Positions 1 to 5,841 of a stretch of 5,889 nucleotides of DNA are shown in pieces; positions within the stretch are counted from its first letter, which is position 1, and every line of letters starts with the position of its first letter. Under the pieces are notes generated by a model, which was not told where the DNA came from, ran no database searches, and saw nothing but the letters and a program-made list of their open reading frames with translations. The stretch is from NCBI GenBank assembly GCA_002372545.1, contig DFHD01000063.1:1-5889 (forward strand), given 5' to 3'. This DNA is from Lachnospiraceae bacterium UBA3732. Its GTDB lineage: Bacteria; Bacillota; Clostridia; Lachnospirales; Lachnospiraceae. The position numbers and the translations under genes were made by a program.

Positions 1-1744
1 CAGAAGAGTTGCTCTGTACGGTATCGATCAGCTGATCGCATGGAAGCAGGAAGATAAGAAGAACTGTGGCGTAGGCGTGATGACAGATGACATCATCCGT
101 CTGAGAGAAGAGATCTCCGAGCAGATCCGTGCACTGGAAGGCATGAAGAAGATGGCAGAGATCTATGGCTTTGACATTTCCAAGCCGGCTTCCAATGCAA
201 AGGAAGCTGTACAGTGGCTGTACTTCGGCTATCTGGCAGCGATCAAGACACAGAACGGTGCAGCAATGTCCGTAGGTCGTGTTTCTACATTCCTTGATAT
301 CTATATCGAGAGAGACCTGAAGAAGGGCATCCTGACAGAGTCTGAGGCACAGGAACTGATCGACCATATGACCATGAAGTTCCGTATGGTTAAGTTCGCA
401 AGAATTGAGTCCTATAACCAGCTGTTCTCCGGTGACCCGGTATGGGCTACTCTGGAAGTCGGCGGTATCGGTATGGACGGACGTTCCATGGTAACAAAGA
501 ACGACTTCCGTTTCCTGCATACTCTTGAGAACATGGGTCCCTCACCCGAGCCGAACCTGACCGTTCTTTACTCTTCTGCACTTCCTGAGGCATTCAAGAA
601 GTATGCAGCATGGATTTCTGTAAAGACAAGCTCTATCCAGTATGAGAACGATGACGTTATGAAGCCGATCTGGGGCGATGATTACTCCATCTGCTGCTGC
701 GTATCCGCAACACAGACAGGTAAGGAGCTTCAGTTCTTCGGCGCTCGTGCTAACCTGGCTAAAGCCCTTCTGTATGCGATCAATGGTGGTAAGGATGAGA
801 ATCCGAAGTTCTTTGATAAGGCTACAGGCAAGCCGCTGCAGGTTGCTCCGGCATTTGCACCGATCACTTCCGAGTACCTTGACTATGACGAGGTTATGGA
901 GAAGTACAAGGTTATGCTCAACTGGCTGGCATCCCTGTATGTAAACATCCTGAACCTGATCCACTACATGCATGACAAGTACTACTATGAGGCTGCCGAG
1001 ATGGCTCTGATCGATACCGATGCAAGACGTACATTTGCAACCGGTATTGCAGGCTTCTCCCACGTAATTGACTCCCTGTCTGCGATCAAGTACGCAAAGG
1101 TTAAGGTTATCCGCAATCCGGAGACCGGCCTTGCTGAGGACTTCGAGGTAGAAGGCGAGTTCCCGAAGTATGGTAACGATGATGACAGAGCAGATGAGAT
1201 CGGCGTATGGCTTCTGAAGGAGTTCATCACAGACGTTAAGAAGAACCACACCTACAGAAATTCCGAGCCGACAACATCTATCCTGACCATTACCTCCAAC
1301 GTTGTTTACGGTAAGTTTACAGGCAACCTTCCGGATGGAAGACGCGCATGGACTCCGTTCGCACCTGGTGCAAACCCGAGCTACGGCGCAGAGACCAGCG
1401 GACTTCTTGCATCTCTGAACTCCGTAGCCAAGATTCCGTACAAGTGGGCACTGGATGGTATCTCCAATACCCAGTCCATGAACCCGAGTGCACTTGGACA
1501 TGATGATGATGAGAGAGCTGAGAAGCTTGTAAGCGCTATGGATGGTTACTTTGATCAGGGCGCTCACCACCTGAACGTAAACGTATTCGGTAGAGAAAAG
1601 CTTGAGGATGCTATGGCTAATCCTGACAAGCCCGAGTACGCTAACTTCACCATTCGTGTATCCGGTTATGCCGTTAAGTTCATCTCTCTGACAAAAGAGC
1701 AGCAGCTTGACGTTATCTCCAGAACATTCCACGAACACATGTGA
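1..1744 (+). CDS. pflB: Pyruvate formate-lyase (formate C-acetyltransferase), 5'-truncated by window edge
   Basis: This enzyme converts pyruvate and CoA to acetyl-CoA and formate by glycyl-radical chemistry in the anaerobic cytoplasm. The reading frame is open from the first complete codon at base 2 (RRVALYGIDQLIAWKQ...), which matches the interior of the PFL family, so the ATG at 77 is internal and not the start. About 580 residues are present against roughly 760 for E. coli PflB, so some 175 N-terminal residues lie to the left. Visible hallmarks are the substrate-region block LFSGDPVWAT, MGPSPEPN, and the active-site cysteine pair in ICCCVS (catalytic Cys codons 695-700). The C-terminal glycyl-radical motif RVSGYAVKF has its radical Gly codon at 1664-1666, and the terminus RTFHEHM resembles that of E. 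coli. The Cys-to-Gly spacing (322 residues) is close to E. coli's 315. An extra Cys precedes the catalytic pair. The activase gene pflA follows 345 bases downstream. Identification is very secure; the N-terminus and promoter cannot be seen. Confidence 0.97.
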   Translation, partial: RRVALYGIDQLIAWKQEDKKNCGVGVMTDDIIRLREEISEQIRALEGMKKMAEIYGFDISKPASNAKEAVQWLYFGYLAAIKTQNGAAMSVGRVSTFLDIYIERDLKKGILTESEAQELIDHMTMKFRMVKFARIESYNQLFSGDPVWATLEVGGIGMDGRSMVTKNDFRFLHTLENMGPSPEPNLTVLYSSALPEAFKKYAAWISVKTSSIQYENDDVMKPIWGDDYSICCCVSATQTGKELQFFGARANLAKALLYAINGGKDENPKFFDKATGKPLQVAPAFAPITSEYLDYDEVMEKYKVMLNWLASLYVNILNLIHYMHDKYYYEAAEMALIDTDARRTFATGIAGFSHVIDSLSAIKYAKVKVIRNPETGLAEDFEVEGEFPKYGNDDDRADEIGVWLLKEFITDVKKNHTYRNSEPTTSILTITSNVVYGKFTGNLPDGRRAWTPFAPGANPSYGAETSGLLASLNSVAKIPYKWALDGISNTQSMNPSALGHDDDERAEKLVSAMDGYFDQGAHHLNVNVFGREKLEDAMANPDKPEYANFTIRVSGYAVKFISLTKEQQLDVISRTFHEHM

Positions 1745-1763
1745 AAACAAGGTTGAAATGGCC

Positions 1764-1794
1764 GGCCGTGTGCCTGCTTGCAGAGCACACGGCC
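1764..1794 (+). repeat. Perfect 10-bp inverted repeat just after pflB
   Basis: GGCCGTGTGC (1764-1773) pairs perfectly with GCACACGGCC (1785-1794) around an 11-base loop. It lies 20 bases after the pflB stop codon. No T-tract follows (AGGACATTACC), so it is not a canonical rho-independent terminator. A 3'-end mRNA-stabilising hairpin or the first unit of a palindromic repeat are both possible. Confidence 0.75.
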
Positions 1795-1812
1795 AGGACA
1801 TTACCAACCGCA

Positions 1813-1870
1813 AAACGCATGAGGGTGTAGAAATTTTGCGTAGCAAAATTGCGGGAACCCGAATGCGTTT
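1813..1870 (+). repeat. Nested 58-base hairpin with tandem G-A mismatches
   Basis: The outer arms AAACGCAT (1813-1820) and ATGCGTTT (1863-1870) are perfectly complementary. A symmetric GA/GA step follows (1821-1822 against 1861-1862), then GGGT (1823-1826) paired with ACCC (1857-1860). After an internal loop there is a perfect inner stem AATTTTGC/GCAAAATT (1832-1839/1843-1850) closed by the triloop GTA. The two-tier architecture is visible directly in the sequence. Whether it acts as RNA or as a DNA repeat is unknown. Confidence 0.75.
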
Positions 1871-1871
1871 A

Positions 1872-1905
1872 GAATCGCGAGAGCTGCGGAGCAGCGTAGC
1901 GATTC
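1872..1905 (+). repeat. Two-tier hairpin, 34 bases
   Basis: The outer arms GAATCGC (1872-1878) and GCGATTC (1899-1905) are perfect. They enclose an inner stem GCTGC/GCAGC (1883-1887/1891-1895) with a GGA triloop, with short internal loops GAGA and GTA on the two sides. It abuts the preceding hairpin with one base between them and shares its nested design and GCGTAGC element, which suggests the two belong to a single composite element. Confidence 0.72.
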
Positions 1906-1911
1906 GTATTA

Positions 1912-1925
1912 TCACATTAATGTGA
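1912..1925. repeat. Perfect 14-bp palindrome TCACATTAATGTGA
   Basis: TCACAT-TA-ATGTGA is a perfect dyad with no spacer, of a size typical of a dimeric regulator's operator. Its right half is also the left arm of the next hairpin (1916-1968), so the two folds cannot form together in RNA. No specific regulator can be assigned: the half-sites recall TGTGA boxes, but in the opposite order to a CRP site. It lies far upstream of pflA and just inside the pflB 3'-UTR. Confidence 0.5.
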
Positions 1926-1968
1926 AAATAGGGGAGTAGCGGACGTTAATCCGTATTTTCACAATAAT
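1916..1968 (+). repeat. 15-bp inverted repeat with one mismatch, bulged hairpin
   Basis: ATTAATGTGAAAATA (1916-1930) pairs with TATTTTCACAATAAT (1954-1968) with a single mismatch. Inside, CGGA (1940-1943) pairs with TCCG (1950-1953) and stacks directly on the right arm, leaving GGGGAGTAG (1931-1939) as a one-sided 9-base bulge. The terminator hairpin starts about 10 bases later. The right arm holds a TTCACAA half-site like those in redox-repressor (Rex) boxes, but the arms are too far apart for a standard site. Confidence 0.68.
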
Positions 1969-1978
1969 AGGTATATTT

Positions 1979-2012
1979 GCAGCCCTGCAATCCCTTGCAG
2001 GGCTGTATTTCT
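1979..2012 (+). terminator. Rho-independent terminator downstream of pflB
   Basis: CAGCCCTGCAA (1980-1990) and TTGCAGGGCTG (1995-2005) form a perfect 11-bp GC-rich stem with a TCCC tetraloop. TATTTCT follows immediately. This is the clearest transcription stop after pflB. It stands between pflB and pflA, so pflA is either read by partial readthrough or from a promoter of its own that is not obvious. Confidence 0.85.
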
Positions 2013-2020
2013 AAATTCAA

Positions 2021-2048
2021 AACTGTTCAGCAGCATTTCTGAACAGTT
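2021..2048 (+). repeat. Perfect 10-bp hairpin in the pflA leader
   Basis: AACTGTTCAG (2021-2030) pairs perfectly with CTGAACAGTT (2039-2048) around the 8-base loop CAGCATTT. It lies between the pflB terminator and the pflA ribosome binding site. No T-run follows on the plus strand, so it is not itself a standard terminator. It could be an operator dyad, a leader structure affecting pflA, or a 5'-end stabiliser. Confidence 0.65.
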
Positions 2049-2089
2049 ACAATTCAATCAATTAAATTCAAACGAAGGGAAATAAGAAC

Positions 2090-2836
2090 ATGGAAGAACG
2101 CATCACCGGACTGGTAAACGCAACCGAAAGCTTTGGCGCGGTAGATGGTCCCGGCATCCGTTTTATCGTATTTATGCAGGGCTGCCGCATGCGCTGCCGT
2201 TACTGCCATAACCCGGAAACCTGGAGCATGGAGGGCGGGGTTGAACGTACGCCTGAAGAAGTATTCGAGCAGGCAAAAAAATACCAGTCCTACTGGAAAA
2301 ACGGTGGAGGAATTACCGTCAGCGGAGGAGAAGCTCTTCTGCAGATCGATTTCGTAACCAGACTGTTTGAAATCTGCCACGAAAACGGGGTGAATACCTG
2401 TCTGGATACCGCGGGAAATCCCTTCACGAGAGAAGAACCCTTTTTCTCAAAGTTTAATAAGCTGATGGAAGTTACAGATCTCTTCATGCTGGATATCAAG
2501 CAGATCGATGAGACAAAGCATAAGGATCTGACCGGCTTTACCAATAAAAATATCCTGGAGCTGGCGCAGTATCTTTCAGATAACGGAAAGAAGATGTGGA
2601 TCCGCCATGTCCTGGTACCCGGACTTACCACGGATGAAGAGGATCAGAAAAAGCTGGCCGAATTCATCCATACGCTTAAGACGGTGGAAAAGTCAGAGGT
2701 GCTTCCATATCATGCCATGGGCGTACCCAAGTGGGAAAAGCTGGGCATACCCTATAGCCTGAAGGATGTTAAAGCCCCGACTACAGAGGAAATTCAGCAG
2801 GCTGAGAAGTACCTGAAGTTCGATCAGGTGGTATGA
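2090..2836 (+). CDS. pflA: Pyruvate formate-lyase activating enzyme (radical SAM)
   Basis: PflA is the radical S-adenosylmethionine enzyme that creates the glycyl radical on PflB by abstracting a hydrogen from its C-terminal glycine. Its 248 residues match the usual length (E. coli 246). The N-terminal segment AVDGPGIRFIVFMQGC leads into the cluster motif CRMRCRYC (Cys32, Cys36, Cys39), which binds the 4Fe-4S cluster. The SAM-binding GGE motif is SGGE at residues 78-81. DTAGNP, LDIKQID and RHVLVPGLT follow as in the family. The start is supported by GAAGGGA at 2074-2080, 9 bases before ATG. It follows pflB in the same direction but beyond a strong terminator, so it is probably expressed at a lower level than the lyase. 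Other glycyl-radical activases carry extra ferredoxin-like cluster inserts; none is visible here, which favours the PFL-specific type. Confidence 0.96.
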   Translation: MEERITGLVNATESFGAVDGPGIRFIVFMQGCRMRCRYCHNPETWSMEGGVERTPEEVFEQAKKYQSYWKNGGGITVSGGEALLQIDFVTRLFEICHENGVNTCLDTAGNPFTREEPFFSKFNKLMEVTDLFMLDIKQIDETKHKDLTGFTNKNILELAQYLSDNGKKMWIRHVLVPGLTTDEEDQKKLAEFIHTLKTVEKSEVLPYHAMGVPKWEKLGIPYSLKDVKAPTTEEIQQAEKYLKFDQVV

Positions 2837-2847
2837 GGATCCTATAA

Positions 2848-2879
2848 ACCGGCTCACACATAAGCGGGTCGATGTTTTT
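2848..2879 (+). terminator. Weak terminator-like hairpin after pflA
   Basis: ACCGGCT (2848-2854) and AGCGGGT (2863-2869) form a 7-bp stem with one central G-G mismatch and the loop CACACATA. CGATG and then five T residues (2875-2879) follow. The stem is imperfect and the T-run is offset by 5 bases, so termination may be partial. Its position 11 bases after the pflA stop is right for a gene-end signal. Confidence 0.42.
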
Positions 2880-2888
2880 ATGTAGGTT

Positions 2889-2917
2889 TTGACAGCGGGT
2901 ATATAAAGTGATAAAAT
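2889..2917 (+). promoter_or_regulatory. Sigma-A promoter for mecA
   Basis: A perfect -35 box TTGACA (2889-2894) is followed by exactly 17 bases and TAAAAT (2912-2917), which matches 5 of 6 positions of the -10 consensus. Transcription would start near 2924, leaving a leader of about 24 bases before the mecA start codon. This is the best promoter in the window and implies that mecA is transcribed independently of pflA. Confidence 0.82.
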
Positions 2918-2947
2918 AATACCACATTAAATTCAAGGAGGTGCAGC

Positions 2948-3646
2948 ATGCATATTCAGTTGATCAATGAAAATAAAATAAAATGCACGCTCACCCGTGA
3001 AGAGTTGGAGGACCGGGAGATCACCGCTCGCGAAATGGAACAAAGAGGCGAGAGGATGTGGAATCTGTTCAGAGAGGTGATCCGTCAGGCGGAAGAGGAG
3101 GTCGATTTTCGACCGAATGAATCCCCCCTTAAGATTGAGGTTATGCAGAGCAGCGAGGAGATGATCCTCGTGATCACGAAGGACTCCGGCGAAGCGAAGG
3201 ATCCGGGAGAGCAGCTGACAGAGAATCTGGCCGCACTGTTTAATTCGCTGGCGATGAGAAGGGCGCAGACGACGGATGATAAAGCAGGGCAGCAGAAGAC
3301 AGCGAAGAAGCCGTCGCAAAAGCCGTCGCAGAACGGAACTAAGCGTGTCGGCGCGGCCAGCGCAGTTTTCCGTTTTGATGGAATTGAGGATGTGATCAGG
3401 GGCGCAAGGTATATTGCTCCGGCGTATCAGGGCGGATCAGTGCTCTTCAGGAATCATTCCGAGAACCGGTATTATCTGTGTCTCACCAGGACCGGGGAGG
3501 ATGTTGCTGTTTTCTCCAAGTGCTGTCTGGCACTGACTGAGTTCGGATACGAAGGGGACTCTGCGGATAGCAGTATAGCCTATATGTATGAGCATTATGA
3601 AGTAGTGCTTCCGGAAAAGGCTGTTGCAGCGCTTGCAAAGCTCTAA
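2948..3646 (+). CDS. mecA: Adaptor protein MecA (ClpC adaptor)
   Basis: MecA-family adaptors deliver substrates to the ClpC ATPase of the ClpCP protease. In Bacillus subtilis the adaptor targets the competence regulator ComK and also assembles the ClpC hexamer. The 232 residues here match the family (B. subtilis about 218). The start MHIQLINENKIKCTLTREEL resembles the conserved N-terminal substrate-binding domain (residues 1 to about 82). A hydrophilic Lys/Gln/Ser-rich linker (about 83-135) contains a tandem KPSQ repeat (3308-3319 and 3320-3331, 12 bases with one difference). The C-terminal domain (136-232), with VFRFDGIEDVIRGAR and a YYLCL segment, corresponds to the ClpC-binding half. AAGGAGGT at 2935-2942 fixes the start, and its own promoter lies just upstream. 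The gene is unrelated to the methicillin-resistance gene of the same name. The substrate in this organism is unknown; ComK is not expected in most Clostridia. Confidence 0.88.
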   Translation: MHIQLINENKIKCTLTREELEDREITAREMEQRGERMWNLFREVIRQAEEEVDFRPNESPLKIEVMQSSEEMILVITKDSGEAKDPGEQLTENLAALFNSLAMRRAQTTDDKAGQQKTAKKPSQKPSQNGTKRVGAASAVFRFDGIEDVIRGARYIAPAYQGGSVLFRNHSENRYYLCLTRTGEDVAVFSKCCLALTEFGYEGDSADSSIAYMYEHYEVVLPEKAVAALAKL

Positions 3647-3691
3647 ACGGTGCACTGCCTGCACATGGCGCATGTTTTTGAAATAACAAAC

Positions 3692-3745
3692 GACCGGCAG
3701 ATCTTCGGGGAACATGCCCCGGGTAGTCTGCCGGTCATTTTTATA
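3692..3745. terminator. Bidirectional terminator between convergent mecA and tkt
   Basis: GACCGGCAGA (3692-3701) and TCTGCCGGTC (3727-3736) form a perfect 10-bp stem. An inner CGGGG/CCCCG stem (3706-3710/3717-3721) extends it. ATTTTTATAT follows on the plus strand, serving mecA. On the minus strand the hairpin is followed by GTTTGTTATTTC, a poorer T-rich tail that could serve tkt. The position between the two convergent stop codons fits a shared terminator. Confidence 0.82.
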
Positions 3746-3778
3746 TCCGTTTCCAGCCGGGATGGTTCCCCGGCAGGC

Positions 3779-5764
3779 TTATCTTTCTGCCATAATGGCA
3801 TCCACAACAGCTTCCTTGGTGATGCCGAATTCCTTGAACAGGAGTCCGCCGGGAGCGGAAGTGCCGAAGGAAGTCATACCGATATTCTTTGCGGCATACC
3901 GGCTCCAGCCGAAGGTGGAAAGGGCTTCCACAGATACTCTGTTCGTAACGGCTGCGGGAAGAACGGCCTCGCGGTACTCGGCGGGCTGGTCCTCGAACAG
4001 CTCGACGCAGGGCATGCTGACAACCCGGGCATCCACGCCTCTGGCTGCAAGCTCTGCTTTTGCATCAAGCGCAACGGAGACCTCGGAGCCTGTAGCGATG
4101 ATGATGGCTTCCGGTACCGCTTTGGTGGAATCTGCCAGAATATAAGCTCCCCGGAGAGCATCCTTCCCGGAACCCTCCAGCTGGGGAAGATTCTGGCGGG
4201 AAAGAATAAGCGCAACCGGCTTATCCTTGACATTCAGAGCAAAGTACCATGCGGCTGAGGTTTCTGCCGCGTCCGCAGGGCGGAAGCAATACATGTTCGG
4301 AAGAGAACGGAACATGGCCAGCTGCTCGATCGGCTGATGGGTAGGTCCATCCTCGCCGACGCCGATGGAATCATGTGTAAATACATAGGTAAGCGGAATT
4401 CCCATGAGGGCGGAAAGCCTTGCCATGGGCTTCACATAATCGCTGAATACGAAGAAGGTGGAAACATATGCCCGGAGGCCGCCGTGGAGAACAATACCGT
4501 TTCCGATGCCGGCCATGGCAATCTCCCTGACACCGAAGTGCAGATTTGCACCTGCCGGGTTCTCGGCGGAAAAATCGGAATAAGCCTTTATACTGGTCTT
4601 GGTGGAGGGCGCAAGGTCCGCAGCACCGCCGAACAGGTTAGGCAGAAGCTCTGCCGCAGCATTCAGAAGCTCCCCGGAGGAGGTTCTGGTTGCGGCCGCA
4701 CCCTCCGGCTTTACGGAAAAGGCGGGGAGCTGGTACAGCTTTTCTGCAGCGGATGTATCGTAGTAGGAATCCCAAAGGGCTTTTTTCTCCGGGAAGGCCT
4801 CCGCGTAGCGTCTGAAGAGGTCATTCCATTCCGCCTCGGCATCCTTCCACTGCCGGGCAGCCTCGCTGCAGTAGGTATAAACCTCGTCGGGAACGGAAAA
4901 GGCTTCCTTTACAGGCCATCCCAGGTTTTCCTTCAGGGCGGCAACATTATCCTCACCCAGAGGCTCGCCGTGGGCTGAGGCCTTTCCTTCCTTGGCGGGG
5001 CATCCCGCACCGATCTTTGTCTTGATCTCAATGAGAGAGGGATGAACAGTGTCGGCCTTCGCGGCGGCGATGGCGGCGGCAATTGCCTCGATATCGTTGC
5101 CGTCCTCCACCAGGATCGTCTGGAAGCCGAAGCTCCGGAACCGGGCGCAAACATTTTCCCGGAAGGCGATATTGGTATCTCCCTCAATAGAAATATTATT
5201 GGAATCATAAAGAACGATCAGCTTTGAAAGTCCAAGAGTTCCGGCAAGGGACATGGCCTCGTAGGAGATGCCCTCCATCATGCAGCCGTCACCGCCGAGA
5301 ACATAGGTATAGTGGTCAACTACCGGGTAGCCATCCTCGTTAAAAACAGAAGCAAGATGCTTCTCCGCCATGGCCATACCCACTGCCATAGCCATGCCGG
5401 CGCCCAGAGGGCCGGTGGTGGCTTCCACGCCAACGGTGTGCTTATATTCGGGGTGGCCGGGGGTCAGAGATCCTAGCTGACGGAAATTCCGGATATCCTC
5501 CATGGAAAGTCCGTAACCAAAGAAATGAAGCAGACTGTAGAGCAGCATGGAACCATGCCCGCCGGACAGGATGAACCGGTCGCGGTTTTTCCATTCGGGA
5601 TTGGCAGGATTAGCTTTGAGAAAGCGTGACCAAAGGGTAAAGGCGGCGGGTGCCGCACCCAGAGGAAGTCCCGGATGTCCGGAATTGGCCTTCTGAATGG
5701 CTTCTGCTGAAAGCACGCGGATGGCGCTTACTGTCAAAGCGTCGAGTTCTTTTGTCGTTGACAT
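3779..5764 (-). CDS. tkt: Transketolase
   Basis: Transketolase moves two-carbon ketol units between sugar phosphates in the non-oxidative pentose phosphate pathway, using thiamine diphosphate and a divalent metal in the cytoplasm. From the chosen ATG the protein has 661 residues, the normal full length. Residues that match the E. coli active site are His30 (NSGHPG), His70 (SGGHGS), His104 (PGHPE), His265 (AHGEPLG), Glu414 (GVREIAM), and Asp472 with His476 (GEDGPTHQP). The thiamine-binding motif begins at GDG (158-160) and ends at Asn189-Asn190. The pyrimidine-binding and C-terminal domains are intact. An in-frame ATG at 5842 would add 26 residues but would read through the likely -10 box, so it is rejected. 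AGAAAGGA sits 7 bases before the chosen ATG, while the ATG two codons upstream is too close to it. The gene is convergent with mecA and monocistronic as far as can be seen. Confidence 0.97.
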   Translation of the reverse strand: MSTTKELDALTVSAIRVLSAEAIQKANSGHPGLPLGAAPAAFTLWSRFLKANPANPEWKNRDRFILSGGHGSMLLYSLLHFFGYGLSMEDIRNFRQLGSLTPGHPEYKHTVGVEATTGPLGAGMAMAVGMAMAEKHLASVFNEDGYPVVDHYTYVLGGDGCMMEGISYEAMSLAGTLGLSKLIVLYDSNNISIEGDTNIAFRENVCARFRSFGFQTILVEDGNDIEAIAAAIAAAKADTVHPSLIEIKTKIGAGCPAKEGKASAHGEPLGEDNVAALKENLGWPVKEAFSVPDEVYTYCSEAARQWKDAEAEWNDLFRRYAEAFPEKKALWDSYYDTSAAEKLYQLPAFSVKPEGAAATRTSSGELLNAAAELLPNLFGGAADLAPSTKTSIKAYSDFSAENPAGANLHFGVREIAMAGIGNGIVLHGGLRAYVSTFFVFSDYVKPMARLSALMGIPLTYVFTHDSIGVGEDGPTHQPIEQLAMFRSLPNMYCFRPADAAETSAAWYFALNVKDKPVALILSRQNLPQLEGSGKDALRGAYILADSTKAVPEAIIIATGSEVSVALDAKAELAARGVDARVVSMPCVELFEDQPAEYREAVLPAAVTNRVSVEALSTFGWSRYAAKNIGMTSFGTSAPGGLLFKEFGITKEAVVDAIMAER

Positions 5765-5771
5765 ATGCATG

Positions 5772-5777
5772 TCCTTT
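5772..5777 (-). promoter_or_regulatory. Ribosome binding site that decides the tkt start
   Basis: On the minus strand AAAGGA lies 7 bases before ATG at 5764-5762 and only 1 base before the other in-frame ATG at 5770-5768. The spacing selects the downstream ATG, giving MSTTKELDALT as the N-terminus. Confidence 0.75.
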
Positions 5778-5832
5778 CTATGCGGCAGAGATCTGCTGTT
5801 ATTGTTGGGTTGATTTGCATACCACGACTCAC

Positions 5833-5841
5833 AGTATAACA
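5833..5841 (-). promoter_or_regulatory. Extended -10 promoter of tkt
   Basis: The minus strand reads TGTTATACT, an extended -10 element (TG-N-TATACT, 5 of 6 matches to TATAAT). At 17-bp spacing the -35 position reads TGTATT, a poor match, which is common for extended -10 promoters. Transcription would begin near 5826, giving a leader of about 60 bases. The upstream side is the T-rich tail of the preceding terminator, which could also act as an A/T-rich upstream element. Confidence 0.6.

Larger units (their letters stand above)
1745..2089 (+). other. Structured pflB-pflA intergenic region (no gene)
   Basis: This 345-base gap contains no credible coding sequence. A 72-codon frame (1707-1925) starts inside pflB in another frame and runs through the palindromes, and it resembles nothing recognisable. 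Instead the gap is a chain of inverted repeats: 1764-1794, 1813-1870 (nested), 1872-1905, 1912-1925, 1916-1968, 1979-2005 and 2021-2048. Only short single-stranded linkers separate them. The individual repeats are listed separately. The region probably forms the 3'-UTR of pflB (to the terminator at about 2012) and then the pflA leader. Whether the first part is a mobile palindromic repeat or a functional RNA cannot be decided from one copy. Confidence 0.8.

Noticed and set aside
542..1915. Long 457-codon open frame on the minus strand opposite pflB
   Set aside because: It is a shadow of the biased codon use of pflB, which is clearly the real gene. The translation is Cys/Leu/Val-rich without family features, and it runs through the palindromes.
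1707..1925. 72-codon plus-strand frame overlapping the pflB end and the hairpins
   Set aside because: It starts inside pflB in another frame, has no clear ribosome binding site, and its codons are dictated by the inverted repeats.
1954..1968. Rex-like operator reading of TTTTCACAATAAT
   Set aside because: Only a half-site is present. The complementary half is 23 bases away instead of a few, so a standard Rex box is not supported.
2025..2053. Candidate pflA promoter with -10 TACAAT
   Set aside because: No acceptable -35 hexamer is found at 16-18 bp spacing, and the -10 overlaps the hairpin arm. It is too weak to list as a feature.
3756..3774. Small GCCGGG/CCCGGC inverted repeat beside the tkt stop
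   Set aside because: It has a six-base stem with no T-tract on either side; the larger hairpin at 3692-3745 explains termination better.
3650..4258. 202-codon plus-strand frame opposite the end of tkt
   Set aside because: It reads through the terminator hairpin and is antisense to a secure transketolase. No protein family is recognisable.
5734..5820. Possible 28-codon upstream reading frame in the tkt leader (minus strand) overlapping the tkt start
   Set aside because: Its ATG lies only about 6 bases from the predicted transcription start and has no ribosome binding site, so translation is unlikely.
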